Translations under genes and position numbers: made by a program
The notes under the pieces: generated by a model
What the model was told of the DNA's origin: nothing
Databases searched by the model: none
The model's input: the letters and a program-made list of their open reading frames with translations, nothing else
In this document: positions 25,131 to 32,702 of the stretch, piece after piece
Position numbering within the stretch: position 1 is the first letter of the stretch
How the letters are laid out: each line of letters begins with the position of its first letter
Source: Muricoccus harenae
GTDB lineage: Bacteria; Pseudomonadota; Alphaproteobacteria; Acetobacterales; Acetobacteraceae
Direction of reading: 5' to 3'
DNA: 64,000 nt
Assembly (NCBI RefSeq): GCF_009848505.1
Contig: NZ_WWDL01000005.1
Location: forward strand, 1 to 64,000

Positions 25131-25573
25131 CCCGGTAGCCGCGCGCGAACCGCACGCCATGCATGACGGCGCCGGCGCGGAAGCGCGGCGGTGGCAGTCT
25201 GGAAGGAAGGAGAAGGAAAGCGGCGCCTAGGCGCGCTCAGCCAAAGGACGGACTTCGATAGCCTTCGGAGGCCCGGGCACTGCCGCGCAGGGAGAAGTGC
25301 TCGAAGCCATTGCCACGCACGCCGCCCAGCGCGTGCGCGTGGTTCGCCCCCGAAAATCCAGCCGTAAATACCATCCTCGGGCGATTGCCGATTTTGCCCC
25401 AAGGGGCGGACAATTTCACGCGGCGTTTCCTGCATTCCCGGTGCCCTGGCTCAACCCTGACAAAACATGTCGCTCAGGTGAACCATTCTTCATCTCACGA
25501 ATCCGTGGTCCCGGTGCAGGCACGGCGTGCCCGCGCTCTTCTGGCTGTCTCGTCCAATCGGTGCACACCCAAG
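25131..25573. other. Gene-free stretch upstream of the TctA permease
   Basis: About 440 bases without a convincing gene. It should hold the permease promoter. Nearby is less GC-rich sequence (GAAAATCCAGCCGTAAATACC and TTGACAAAACATG-like stretches around 25355-25475). No tRNA, riboswitch fold or strong terminator was recognised. Confidence 0.5.
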
Positions 25574-25625
25574 GCGGGGTCCGGGGCCCGCGGCCCCGGC
25601 GGCGGTCCGGAGGCAGAGCCTCCGG
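25574..25625. repeat. Partial intergenic repeat (right-hand half only)
   Basis: Contains GCGGGGTCCGGGG, a CGGCCCCGGCGG block and the ccggaggcagagcctccgg hairpin that ends the full copies, right beside the hemE stop. It lacks the central CGCCTGAGGTC palindrome. It probably serves as the hemE terminator. Confidence 0.7.
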
Positions 25626-25627
25626 CG

Positions 25628-26680
25628 TCACCCCCGCTTCACCTGCTCCACCAACGCCGCCACGTGCTCCGGCGGCGTATCCGGCGTAATCCCGTGCCCG
25701 AGGTTGAACACGAAGGGCCGCCCCCGCATCGCGTCCAGGATCGCCGCGGTCTCAGCCCGCATCCTCTCCCCGCCCTCGACCAGCGCCCGCGAGTCCAGGT
25801 TGCCCTGCAGCGTCACATTCCCCGGCAGCGCCCCAAGCAGGTCCACCGTCTCGTCCAGCCCCACCGCCTGCACCCCTGCACGCGCGGCATAGGCGGCAAT
25901 CCCCGCCTCGCCCGCGAGCCGGGGAAAGCCGATCAGCGGGAAATCCGCCCCCAGCCGCGCCCGCAGCCTGGCGGTTAAGGTGGCCGTCGGCTCGACCACC
26001 CACCGTTCGAACCCGTCGGGCGGCAGCATTCCCGCCCAGGAGTCGAACAGCATCAGCGCCTCCGCCCCCGCCTCCGTCTGGGCGACGAGATACTCCTCCG
26101 AAGCCTCCAGCAGCACCGTGAACAGGCTCTCCAGAAGCCCAGGGTCGTCCTCAGCCATCCGCCGGGCCACCGGGAAGCCATGTCCGCCGCGGCCGTCGAT
26201 CATGTAGCAGGCCACCGTCCAGGGCGCCCCCGCGAAGCCGATCAGCGCCGTTCCCTTATGGTCCCGCTCCAGCCCCGCCCGGATGCGTCCCACCGTCTCC
26301 ATGATCGGCGCCGCACGCCGCGCCGCATCCCCCGGCCGCAGCGCCGCCAGCGCGGCCGCATCCCGCACCGGCTCCAGGATCGGCCCTACCCCATCATCCC
26401 CGCCCTGCCCGTAGCGCAGCGCCTGCCCCATGGCCCAGGGCAGCATCGGCAGGTCGGTGAACAGGATGGCCGCGTCCATCGGGAAGCGGCGCAGCGGCTG
26501 GAAGGTCACCTCGGCCGACAGCTCGGGGTTCAGGCACAGTTCCAGGAAGCCGCCCGCCTTCTCCTTCGTGGCGCGGTACTCGGGCAGGTACCGCCCCGCC
26601 TGGCGCATCAGCCAGATCGGCGGCGGCCAGACGGGCTCCCCGGCAAGGGCTCTCAGGAAGGGTTTATCCACGCGGTCCAT
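25628..26680 (-). CDS. hemE: Uroporphyrinogen decarboxylase
   Basis: 350 residues, full length. PPIWLMRQAGRYLPEYRATK is the classic N-terminal signature; AAILFTDLPMLPWAMG, IGFAGAPWTVACYMIDG and FNLGHGITPDTPPEHV complete the family blocks. It converts uroporphyrinogen III to coproporphyrinogen III in haem synthesis. In Caulobacter and several other alphaproteobacteria hemE borders the chromosomal origin; the same arrangement is seen here. A TTATCCACG sequence resembling a DnaA box overlaps its first codons (26664-26672). Confidence 0.97.
   Translation of the reverse strand: MDRVDKPFLRALAGEPVWPPPIWLMRQAGRYLPEYRATKEKAGGFLELCLNPELSAEVTFQPLRRFPMDAAILFTDLPMLPWAMGQALRYGQGGDDGVGPILEPVRDAAALAALRPGDAARRAAPIMETVGRIRAGLERDHKGTALIGFAGAPWTVACYMIDGRGGHGFPVARRMAEDDPGLLESLFTVLLEASEEYLVAQTEAGAEALMLFDSWAGMLPPDGFERWVVEPTATLTARLRARLGADFPLIGFPRLAGEAGIAAYAARAGVQAVGLDETVDLLGALPGNVTLQGNLDSRALVEGGERMRAETAAILDAMRGRPFVFNLGHGITPDTPPEHVAALVEQVKRG
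26664..26672 (+). promoter_or_regulatory. DnaA-box-like site at the hemE start
   Basis: TTATCCACG differs from the strict box TTATCCACA at the last base. It overlaps the first codons of hemE, so it may be chance, but its place at the edge of the GANTC cluster is suggestive. Confidence 0.45.
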
Positions 26681-26782
26681 CGCGCCTCTTTCACTCTAAT
26701 TAGGATTCTTAAGAAAGGAGGGGTGGTAGAGGGACCCTGTGAGTCTTGTGGACGCAATCGCCGGCGCCTGTCGTCCCGAGGG

Positions 26783-26791
26783 TTTTCCACA
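26783..26791 (+). promoter_or_regulatory. DnaA-box-like site
   Basis: TTTTCCACA fits the relaxed DnaA consensus TTWTNCACA exactly. It lies within the hemE-PPSRP spacer between the second and third GANTC sites. Confidence 0.6.
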
Positions 26792-27034
26792 GGCTGGAGC
26801 GCGCCGCGACTCGCTAATCGAAGCCGAGTCGGCGACTCGCCCCGCAGGACTCAGAGTCAGGGCGGAGGATTCCATCCAGGGTGGCGTGAGTCGTGACTCA
26901 CGGCCCCCATGACTCACGCCGGGGTGATCACCACCTGATTCCATCCCCAGGACTCACCCAGGCCAATCGCGCCATACCGGCCCCATCCCCAGAACCCATC
27001 CCCACGACAGGCCCCTTGGGCTAGGCTCCCCCCG

Positions 27035-27910
27035 ATGCCACGCACCACCAATCTCCACCTTGTCTCCGACAGCACGGGGGAAACGCTGAACTCGATGGCG
27101 CGCGCCACCCTCGCGCGCTTCGAGGACCCGCATGTCATCCAGCACCGATGGTTCCTCGTCCGCTCCCGGTTCCAGCTGGAACAGGTGCTGGAAGGCATCC
27201 AGGCGGAGCCCGGCCCGGTCCTCTTCACCCTGGCCGACAAGTCGCTCCGCCACAGCATTGAGGAATTCTGCGGGCGCCTCGGCGTCACTAGCCTCTCGGT
27301 CCTCGACCAGACGCTGGACCTGCTGCAGGCCGCCATCGGCGAGGCCGCGAAGGAGAAGCGCGCCGCCCAGCATGTGCTGGACGCCGATTATTTCCGCCGG
27401 ATCGACGCCATGCACTACGTCCTGGCCCATGACGACGGGCAGGGCACCGCCGGCATCTCGGAAGCCGATGCCTGCCTCGTTGGCGTCTCCCGCAGCAGCA
27501 AGACACCCACCTGCTTCTACCTGGCCAATCGCGGCATCAAGGCCGCCAATGTCCCTATCGTCCCCGGCGCCGCCCTACCGCCCGAGCTCGACAAACCGCC
27601 CTGCCCCGTCATTGGCCTGACGATCGACGTGAACGCGCTGCTGGAAATCCGCCGCCACCGGCTGAAGCTGATCGGCCACGGCGGCGTACGCCAGGACGCG
27701 ACGGATTACGTGGACCCGGATGCGGTGAAGGCCGAAATCCTCTCCGCCCGCCGCCTTTGCACCTCCCGCGGCTGGCCGGTGATCGACGTCACCCGCCGCA
27801 GCATCGAGGAAACCGCCGCCACCGTGCTCCAGCTCATGGAAGCCTGGCACGCCCGCTCGGCCCCGCCCGGAACGCCCCACGGCGCCAACCAGGGCCCGCC
27901 GGCACGATGA
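27035..27910 (+). CDS. Pyruvate, phosphate/water dikinase regulatory protein (PPSRP, DUF299)
   Basis: 291 residues. [18 protein letters not shown] at the start and the P-loop [15 protein letters not shown] (150-164) are diagnostic, as are VGLTIDV-like [18 protein letters not shown] and the tail [14 protein letters not shown]. It is a bifunctional kinase/phosphorylase that switches a dikinase by ADP-dependent phosphorylation. The orthologue is the first gene to the right of the Caulobacter origin. It overlaps maf by 4 bases (ATGA). Confidence 0.95.
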   Translation: MPRTTNLHLVSDSTGETLNSMARATLARFEDPHVIQHRWFLVRSRFQLEQVLEGIQAEPGPVLFTLADKSLRHSIEEFCGRLGVTSLSVLDQTLDLLQAAIGEAAKEKRAAQHVLDADYFRRIDAMHYVLAHDDGQGTAGISEADACLVGVSRSSKTPTCFYLANRGIKAANVPIVPGAALPPELDKPPCPVIGLTIDVNALLEIRRHRLKLIGHGGVRQDATDYVDPDAVKAEILSARRLCTSRGWPVIDVTRRSIEETAATVLQLMEAWHARSAPPGTPHGANQGPPAR

Positions 27911-28524
27911 GCGCCCTGCAAACCTCCGACCCGCCCCTCATCCTCGCCAGCGCCTCAACCGCCCGCCGCGCCGTGCTGGAAGCCGCCGGCCTGCGCTTCG
28001 AGGCCATCGCCGCCGCCGTTGACGAAGCCGCCATCAAGGAAAGCGCGCGCGCCGAGGGCTACCCCGCCGCCGATGCCGCGATGATGCTCGCCGAGGCCAA
28101 GGCCCGCCGCATCGCCGCCCGCCGGCCGGAAGCGCTGGTGATCGGCTGCGACCAGATGCTGGTGCTAGAGGACCGCTGGTTCGATAAGCCGGAAAGCATC
28201 GAGGACGCGCGCCGCCACCTGGAGGCGCTGCGCGGAAAGACCCACCAGCTGGTCACCGCCGTGCTGTGCTGGCGGGGCGGCCAGCGCATCTGGCAGCATG
28301 TCGCCACCCCGCGACTGACCATGCGTCCGGTCTCAGACGCCTTCCTCGACGCCTATCTCGCGCTGGAGGGAGAGCAGGTGACGACAACCGTCGGCGCCTA
28401 CCGCCTGGAAGGCCCCGGCATCCACCTCTTCGACAAGGTCGAGGGCGAGCAGGCCGCCATCCTGGGCCTGCCCCTGCTCCCCCTCCTGGGCTTCCTCCGC
28501 CAGCACGGAACCCTGCTCCGCTGA
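27907..28524 (+). CDS. Maf-like nucleotide pyrophosphatase
   Basis: 205 residues. [19 protein letters not shown] is the Maf N-terminal motif; [53 protein letters not shown] and [10 protein letters not shown] follow in order. Maf enzymes hydrolyse modified or canonical nucleoside triphosphates, cleaning the pool. Start ATG overlaps the PPSRP stop. In Caulobacter aroE, coaE and dnaQ follow; here they are missing and a hairpin region ends the unit. Confidence 0.93.
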   Translation: MSALQTSDPPLILASASTARRAVLEAAGLRFEAIAAAVDEAAIKESARAEGYPAADAAMMLAEAKARRIAARRPEALVIGCDQMLVLEDRWFDKPESIEDARRHLEALRGKTHQLVTAVLCWRGGQRIWQHVATPRLTMRPVSDAFLDAYLALEGEQVTTTVGAYRLEGPGIHLFDKVEGEQAAILGLPLLPLLGFLRQHGTLLR

Positions 28525-28537
28525 ACAGACGGGAGGT

Positions 28538-28593
28538 CCAGGAACCTCAGGTTCCTGGCGAAAGGGGTCTGGGGAAGGCAGAGCCTTCCCCAG
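28538..28593. terminator. Two adjacent hairpins between convergent maf and secB
   Basis: CCAGGAACC-tca-GGTTCCTGG (28538-28558) and CTGGGGAAGGC-aga-GCCTTCCCCAG (28569-28593). One faces each gene. The second has the same GGCAGAGCC loop design as the mosaic repeats, so it is likely a diverged relative. Confidence 0.65.
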
Positions 28594-28602
28594 TGGCAAC
28601 CC

Positions 28603-29112
28603 TCAGGACAGCATCGTCCCCTCAGGCGCCCCGCCCTGCCCCCGCCGGGACTGCCACAGCGCCACGAAGTCGATCGGCGTCAGCGCCACCGGCATGAAGC
28701 CGCCGTCGCGCGTCACGTCGGAAAGAATGTTGCGTGCGAAGGGGAAGAGCAGCCGTGGGCACTCGACCAGCAGCACAGGCTCGAGCACGTCCGGCTGCAC
28801 ATTGACCGTGAAGATGCCCGAATAGGCCAGCTCCACGATGAAGGCCGTCACATTCTCGGTGGTCTTGGCCTCGCAGCGGATCTGCAGCGTCACCTCGAAG
28901 ACATTGCCGCCCTGCTGCAGCGCGCGCGCCTGGACATCCAGCGCCACGTCGATCCGCGGCTGCTCGCGCATGGAGGTGTAGATCTCGGGGGCCCCCGGGA
29001 CTTCGAAGGAAAGGTCCTTCACATATTGCAAGTTCACCACGAGCGGACCCGGGGGCTGGCCGTTCGGGGCACCATTCGGCGGCATGTTGGCGGGCGGCGG
29101 CAAGTCGGACAT
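28603..29112 (-). CDS. secB: Protein-export chaperone SecB
   Basis: 169 residues. LVVNLQYVKDLSFEVPGAPE, the DVALDVQARAL strand, VFEVTLQIRCEAKTTENVTAFIVELAYSGIF (in two stretches) and CPRLLFPFARNILSDVTRDGGF match SecB throughout. It keeps preproteins unfolded and hands them to SecA. The start at 29112 (MSDLPPPANM) suits the family. It belongs to the origin-proximal gene set. Confidence 0.95.
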   Translation of the reverse strand: MSDLPPPANMPPNGAPNGQPPGPLVVNLQYVKDLSFEVPGAPEIYTSMREQPRIDVALDVQARALQQGGNVFEVTLQIRCEAKTTENVTAFIVELAYSGIFTVNVQPDVLEPVLLVECPRLLFPFARNILSDVTRDGGFMPVALTPIDFVALWQSRRGQGGAPEGTMLS

Positions 29113-29246
29113 GGGTTCTTGGGCCTTGGATCGCGGTTGGCGCGGCGGGGTAGCACGCACCGGGGCGGGATGTCAGGCGGGTTGGCCGCCGAACCCCGTC
29201 CCCGGATACCCGCCCCTGTGCAACGCCCGCCCTGCCAAAGCGCTGT

Positions 29247-30407
29247 TCAGAAAATCCGCGACACCGGAAGCCCCAGCGCCATCGCACCGGCATAGCGCGA
29301 CTGCGGCCCGGCCTGGAGCGGATGGAAGCGCGCGCCCTGGACATCGCGAAACAGGCGCTCCAGCCCATGCTTCCGCTGGAAGGCACCCCCCCCGGCCAGC
29401 TCCATCGCCAGCTCCACCGCCCGGATCGCATGCTCCGCCACCAGCGAGCGACCCATCATGACGTCATTCACGCTCTCCTCGGAGGGGGCGTTGCGCTCCG
29501 CCGCCTGCAGCATCCAGCCATGGGCCAGCCGGGCCGCCCTCAGCGCCGTCTCCATCTGCCCGGCCAGGCTGAGCAGGTCGTCGTTGGCCCGCCGGGGCCG
29601 CGCGAGCCCGAGCGCCACCTCCCGCGCCCGTTCCGCCACGCCGAGATAGACGGCATAGATCAGCGGGAAGGCCGTGGTGGCGATGATCTGGAACACCGGA
29701 TGCCACTCGCCCGCCTTGCGCCGGAAGGCCACCTGGCCGTCGGCCACGAACAGCCCGTCGAGCACGATGTCGTTGGACCCCGTGCCCCGCATGCCCAGCG
29801 CCCGCCAGTTGTCCTCGATGCGGATCTCCGGGGCGCCCATGGGCGCCCCGAAATGGATCACGCTGTCGCCGTCCTCCTCGTGCAGGACCGCGCCGGTCAT
29901 CAGCACGTCACCCGCCAGCGAGCCGGAGGAGAAGCACTTGCGGCCGAAGACGCGGTAGCCGCCCTCCACCCGCCGCGCCTCCCCCGAGCCGCCGATCCAG
30001 TCCGAGCCGCCGCTGGACAGCAGGATGATCCGCTCCTTCGCAACGCGGCGCAGCAGCGCCTCGGCCGGCTGGGCATTCTGGTGGCGCCAGCGCCAGGCCG
30101 GCACCGCCACCTGATGCGTGTGCATCGAAAAGGCCAGCGCCGTGGAGCCGCATCCATGCGCCAGCACGCGAAGCATCCCCGCCAGCTCGCGGATTCCGGC
30201 CCCGCCGCCGCCCATCTCCTCGGGAACGCCGGCCTCGACCAGCCCCGCCTCCTTCAGCAGCGCGTAGTTGTCCCCGACGAAGCGGTCGCGCTCGTCGAAC
30301 TCCGCCGCGCGCTCCGCCAGATGCGGAACGAGGCGCCTTGCCCGCTCCTCGATCGTGCCGGCGGCGGAACCCAGCACCCCAATCTCGGCCGTGGCTGCGA
30401 CACTCAT
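29247..30407 (-). CDS. Acyl-CoA dehydrogenase family protein
   Basis: 386 residues with the three-domain dehydrogenase fold: helical N-terminus (AEFDERDRFVGDNYALLKEAGL), beta middle (LLSSGGSDWIGGSGEARRV, FGRKCFSSGSLAGDVLMTGA) and helical C-terminus (AERNAPSEESVNDVMMGRSL). Closest in style to the DszC/flavin-monooxygenase-like or SfnB-type branch of the family rather than classic beta-oxidation enzymes; a catalytic Glu is not obvious. It diverges from an HxlR regulator, which probably controls it. Confidence 0.85.
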   Translation of the reverse strand: MSVAATAEIGVLGSAAGTIEERARRLVPHLAERAAEFDERDRFVGDNYALLKEAGLVEAGVPEEMGGGGAGIRELAGMLRVLAHGCGSTALAFSMHTHQVAVPAWRWRHQNAQPAEALLRRVAKERIILLSSGGSDWIGGSGEARRVEGGYRVFGRKCFSSGSLAGDVLMTGAVLHEEDGDSVIHFGAPMGAPEIRIEDNWRALGMRGTGSNDIVLDGLFVADGQVAFRRKAGEWHPVFQIIATTAFPLIYAVYLGVAERAREVALGLARPRRANDDLLSLAGQMETALRAARLAHGWMLQAAERNAPSEESVNDVMMGRSLVAEHAIRAVELAMELAGGGAFQRKHGLERLFRDVQGARFHPLQAGPQSRYAGAMALGLPVSRIF

Positions 30408-30464
30408 GACGCTGATCTCCCTCGTTTCTCGGGTGTCCGGAGATGGTCAAGGAAAACCTGCCGC

Positions 30465-30520
30465 GTACGCTAGTATAGGAACTGTACCGGGGCGGCATTG
30501 TACTCGGCCGGAACTGTACC
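30465..30520. promoter_or_regulatory. GTAC repeat array, candidate HxlR operator
   Basis: The divergent spacer holds two exact GAACTGTACC repeats (30479-30488 and 30511-30520) with TTGTACTC midway, so GTAC occurs at 30484, 30500 and 30516, exactly 16 bp apart; another GTAC is at 30465. A regular direct repeat like this beside an HxlR gene is a plausible binding array controlling both divergent genes. Confidence 0.55.
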
Positions 30521-30608
30521 ATGGCGCGGCCGGACTGCCCTAGAATGGAGCGCGGCGAATGAGACGCGGGAGCGGGGAACCGCCCCGGCCCGGTCACCGG
30601 AGGGCTCC

Positions 30609-31301
30609 ATGGAAGGCCAAGCCAGCTACGGCCAGTTCTGCCCGGTCGCGATGGCATCCGAGATCCTCTGCTCGCGATGGACCATCCTTCTGGTCCGGGA
30701 GCTTCTCACCGGCAGCACCCGCTTCAACGACCTGCGCCGCGGCGTGCCGCGCATGTCCCCCGCCCTCCTGTCCAAGCGGCTGAAGGAGCTGGAGCATGCC
30801 GGCGTGGTCGAAGCGCGCCCGAATGACCGCGGCGTGGTGGAATACCGCCTCTCGCCGGCGGGGAAGGACCTGCGCGGCATCGTCCTCGGCATGGGGTATT
30901 GGGGCCAGCGCTGGGTGGATTCACAGCTTTCGCTGAAGAATCTCGATCCCTCGCTGCTCATGTGGGACATGCGGCGCAACCTGGACCCCAGGCCGCTCCC
31001 GCCGAAGCGCTGCACGATTCATTTTCAGTACCCCGAACTTCCGGAAAGCCGGCGCAACTGGTGGCTGGTGGTGGACCAGGGCGTGGTGGACCTCTGCGGC
31101 TTCGATCCCGGCTTCGAGGTCGACCTGTTCGTCACCGGCTCCCTGCGGAGCATGACCACCATCTGGATGGGCCTCTCCACTGTCGGGCGGGAGGTCGAGG
31201 CGGGCCGCCTCGAATTGCTGGGCGATCCGCGGATCGCGCGGGCCATGCAGCAATGGCTCGGCCTCAGCCCCTTCGCGGAGAAGCCGCAGCCGGTGTCGTG
31301 A
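30609..31301 (+). CDS. HxlR-family transcriptional regulator
   Basis: 230 residues. The N-terminal winged helix is diagnostic: CPVAMASEILCSRWTILLVRELLTG, then FNDLRRGVPRMSPALLSKRLKELEHAGVV and a wing YRLSPAGKDL. A C-terminal extension of about 110 residues (FQYPELPESRRNWWLVVDQG and onward) resembles the extra ligand-like domain of long HxlR proteins. GGAGG lies 6 bases before the ATG. It diverges from the acyl-CoA dehydrogenase gene and probably regulates it. Confidence 0.9.
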   Translation: MEGQASYGQFCPVAMASEILCSRWTILLVRELLTGSTRFNDLRRGVPRMSPALLSKRLKELEHAGVVEARPNDRGVVEYRLSPAGKDLRGIVLGMGYWGQRWVDSQLSLKNLDPSLLMWDMRRNLDPRPLPPKRCTIHFQYPELPESRRNWWLVVDQGVVDLCGFDPGFEVDLFVTGSLRSMTTIWMGLSTVGREVEAGRLELLGDPRIARAMQQWLGLSPFAEKPQPVS

Positions 31302-31345
31302 CCAATGGCATGACGGCCGCCGCCCGGGAGGAATCCCGGGCCCGG

Positions 31346-31903
31346 TCAGCCGTGATGCCAGCAAACGCTCTCCGGCCCGTCCTCGGTCGGGTCGATCCGC
31401 ACCCATTGCCCGTTCATCAGCGACTGGCCGGTCATCGCCAGGATGAAGCCCCAGTGGCAGACCACCACCGTATGTGCCCAGTCCGGCCGCTCCCGCATCT
31501 CGTGGCGGAACAGCTTCGCACGGGACAGCACGGAATCGCCCGGCTCCTCCTGCTCGGGCCACCAGATGGCGTCCAGATGCGCGAAGTCATGCTCCGGCCA
31601 GGCCTCCGCCAGCGCATCGCGCGGGGAGCCGACATCGCAGGCGAAGGCGAATCGTTCCCGCACCAGCGGCTGCACATGCACGGGAAGCCCCAGGCGCCGG
31701 GCCAGGGGGGCGGCGGTCTGCAGGGCGCGGGTATAGGGGCTGGCCAGGATGCGGCGCACATCTTCCCGCTCCAGCGCCTCGGCCGCGGCCTCAGCCTGCT
31801 CATGGCCCAGCGGGGTGAGCTTCGGATCCTCGATCCCGGGGTCCTTCCGGGTAACGGTGAAGTGCAGGTTGAACTCGCTCTGGCCGTGTCGCAGCAGGAT
31901 CAT
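31346..31903 (-). CDS. Histidine phosphatase family protein
   Basis: 185 residues. MILLRHGQSEFN is the RHG catalytic motif at the very N-terminus; LTPLGHEQAEAAAEAL, ILASPYTRALQTAAPLA, and VVVCHWGFI (second catalytic His) complete it. Cytoplasmic phosphatase or mutase-like; substrate unknown. It ends convergent with the HxlR gene. Confidence 0.88.
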   Translation of the reverse strand: MILLRHGQSEFNLHFTVTRKDPGIEDPKLTPLGHEQAEAAAEALEREDVRRILASPYTRALQTAAPLARRLGLPVHVQPLVRERFAFACDVGSPRDALAEAWPEHDFAHLDAIWWPEQEEPGDSVLSRAKLFRHEMRERPDWAHTVVVCHWGFILAMTGQSLMNGQWVRIDPTEDGPESVCWHHG

Positions 31904-32045
31904 GGGCAGTTTCTCCGGTCCGAGCGCGCAGGTTCTGAGTTCGCATGTCTGGGCGTGCAGGTAGCGGTCGCATAGCGGTCACACAATGGATGAGCCTGTT
32001 GCGGCGGAGCCACCTCGCGCCTAACTGTTATGTCATGAGGAGAAT

Positions 32046-32702
32046 ATGATGCAGGGCGGCGGCTTCCCGATTGATCTGATCCTGTTCGGGATGGTGGCAG
32101 CCTTCCTGGTGCTGCGCCTGCGCAGCGTGCTGGGACGCCGCACGGGCTTCGAACGCCCGCCGGCGGAGCGCGCCCCCGTCCCCACCGCGCCTACCGGTGC
32201 CGAGCCGATTGTGGCGCCGGCCCAGCCGCTGCGCGGCGTACCCGATGCGCGCGGCCCGGTGGGCCAGGCCCTGGCCCGCATCCGCGCCGCCGACCCGAGC
32301 TTCGACCCCGCCGGCTTCCTGGCCGGGGCCGAGGGCGCCTTCCGCATGATCGTGGAAGGCTTCGCTGCCGGAAATCGCCAGCTCCTGCGGGACCTCCTGT
32401 CGGAAGAGACCTATGCCGGCTTCGAGGGCGCGATCACCGAGCGCGAGAAGAAGGGCGAGGTGCAGCGCACCGAAATCCGCGAAATCCGCGACGCCTCGAT
32501 CGACGGCGCCGACCTGCGCGGCACCATCGCCGAGGTGACGGTCCGCTTCGTCTCCGACCAGGTGAACCTGACCACGGACGCCACCGGCAAGCCCGTGGCC
32601 GGCGCCGATGCCGTGACCGAACTGACCGACATCTGGACCTTCCAGCGCGACGTGCGGAACTCCGACCCGACCTGGAAGCTCGTCGGCACCCGCTCCGCTT
32701 GA
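32046..32702 (+). CDS. Tim44/TimA-family membrane adaptor
   Basis: 218 residues. An N-terminal membrane helix (FPIDLILFGMVAAFLVLRLRSVLG), a variable Pro-rich linker, then a Tim44-like domain: FDPAGFLAGAEGAFRMIVEGFA, ITEREKKGEVQRTEIREI and TELTDIWTFQRDVRNSDPTW. Bacterial TimA may act in protein traffic at the inner membrane. Its place after secB and before mltA is conserved in alphaproteobacteria. It ends TTGA, overlapping the mltA start. Confidence 0.9.
   Translation: MMQGGGFPIDLILFGMVAAFLVLRLRSVLGRRTGFERPPAERAPVPTAPTGAEPIVAPAQPLRGVPDARGPVGQALARIRAADPSFDPAGFLAGAEGAFRMIVEGFAAGNRQLLRDLLSEETYAGFEGAITEREKKGEVQRTEIREIRDASIDGADLRGTIAEVTVRFVSDQVNLTTDATGKPVAGADAVTELTDIWTFQRDVRNSDPTWKLVGTRSA

Larger units (their letters stand above)
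26664..26960. other. Candidate chromosomal replication origin (oriC)
   Basis: Spacer between divergent hemE and the PPSRP gene. It holds thirteen GANTC sites between 26704 and 26955 (starts at 26704, 26741, 26808, 26826, 26834, 26848, 26854, 26868, 26888, 26895, 26911, 26937, 26951); about one per 360 bp is expected at 70% GC. DnaA-box-like sequences are TTATCCACG (26664-26672), TTTTCCACA (26783-26791) and a weaker GCGTCCACA on the minus strand (26747-26755). An AT-rich stretch CTAATTAGGATTCTTAAG (26696-26713) could be the unwinding element. Four CCATCC(CC) repeats follow. GANTC is the CcrM methylation site, and the gene order matches Caulobacter Cori. Origin function is inferred. Confidence 0.75.

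Noticed and set aside
26696-26716. CtrA-binding motif (TTAA-N7-TTAA) in the origin candidate
   Set aside because: Only one TTAA is present; the paired motif is not found, so Caulobacter-style CtrA control of the origin is not supported.
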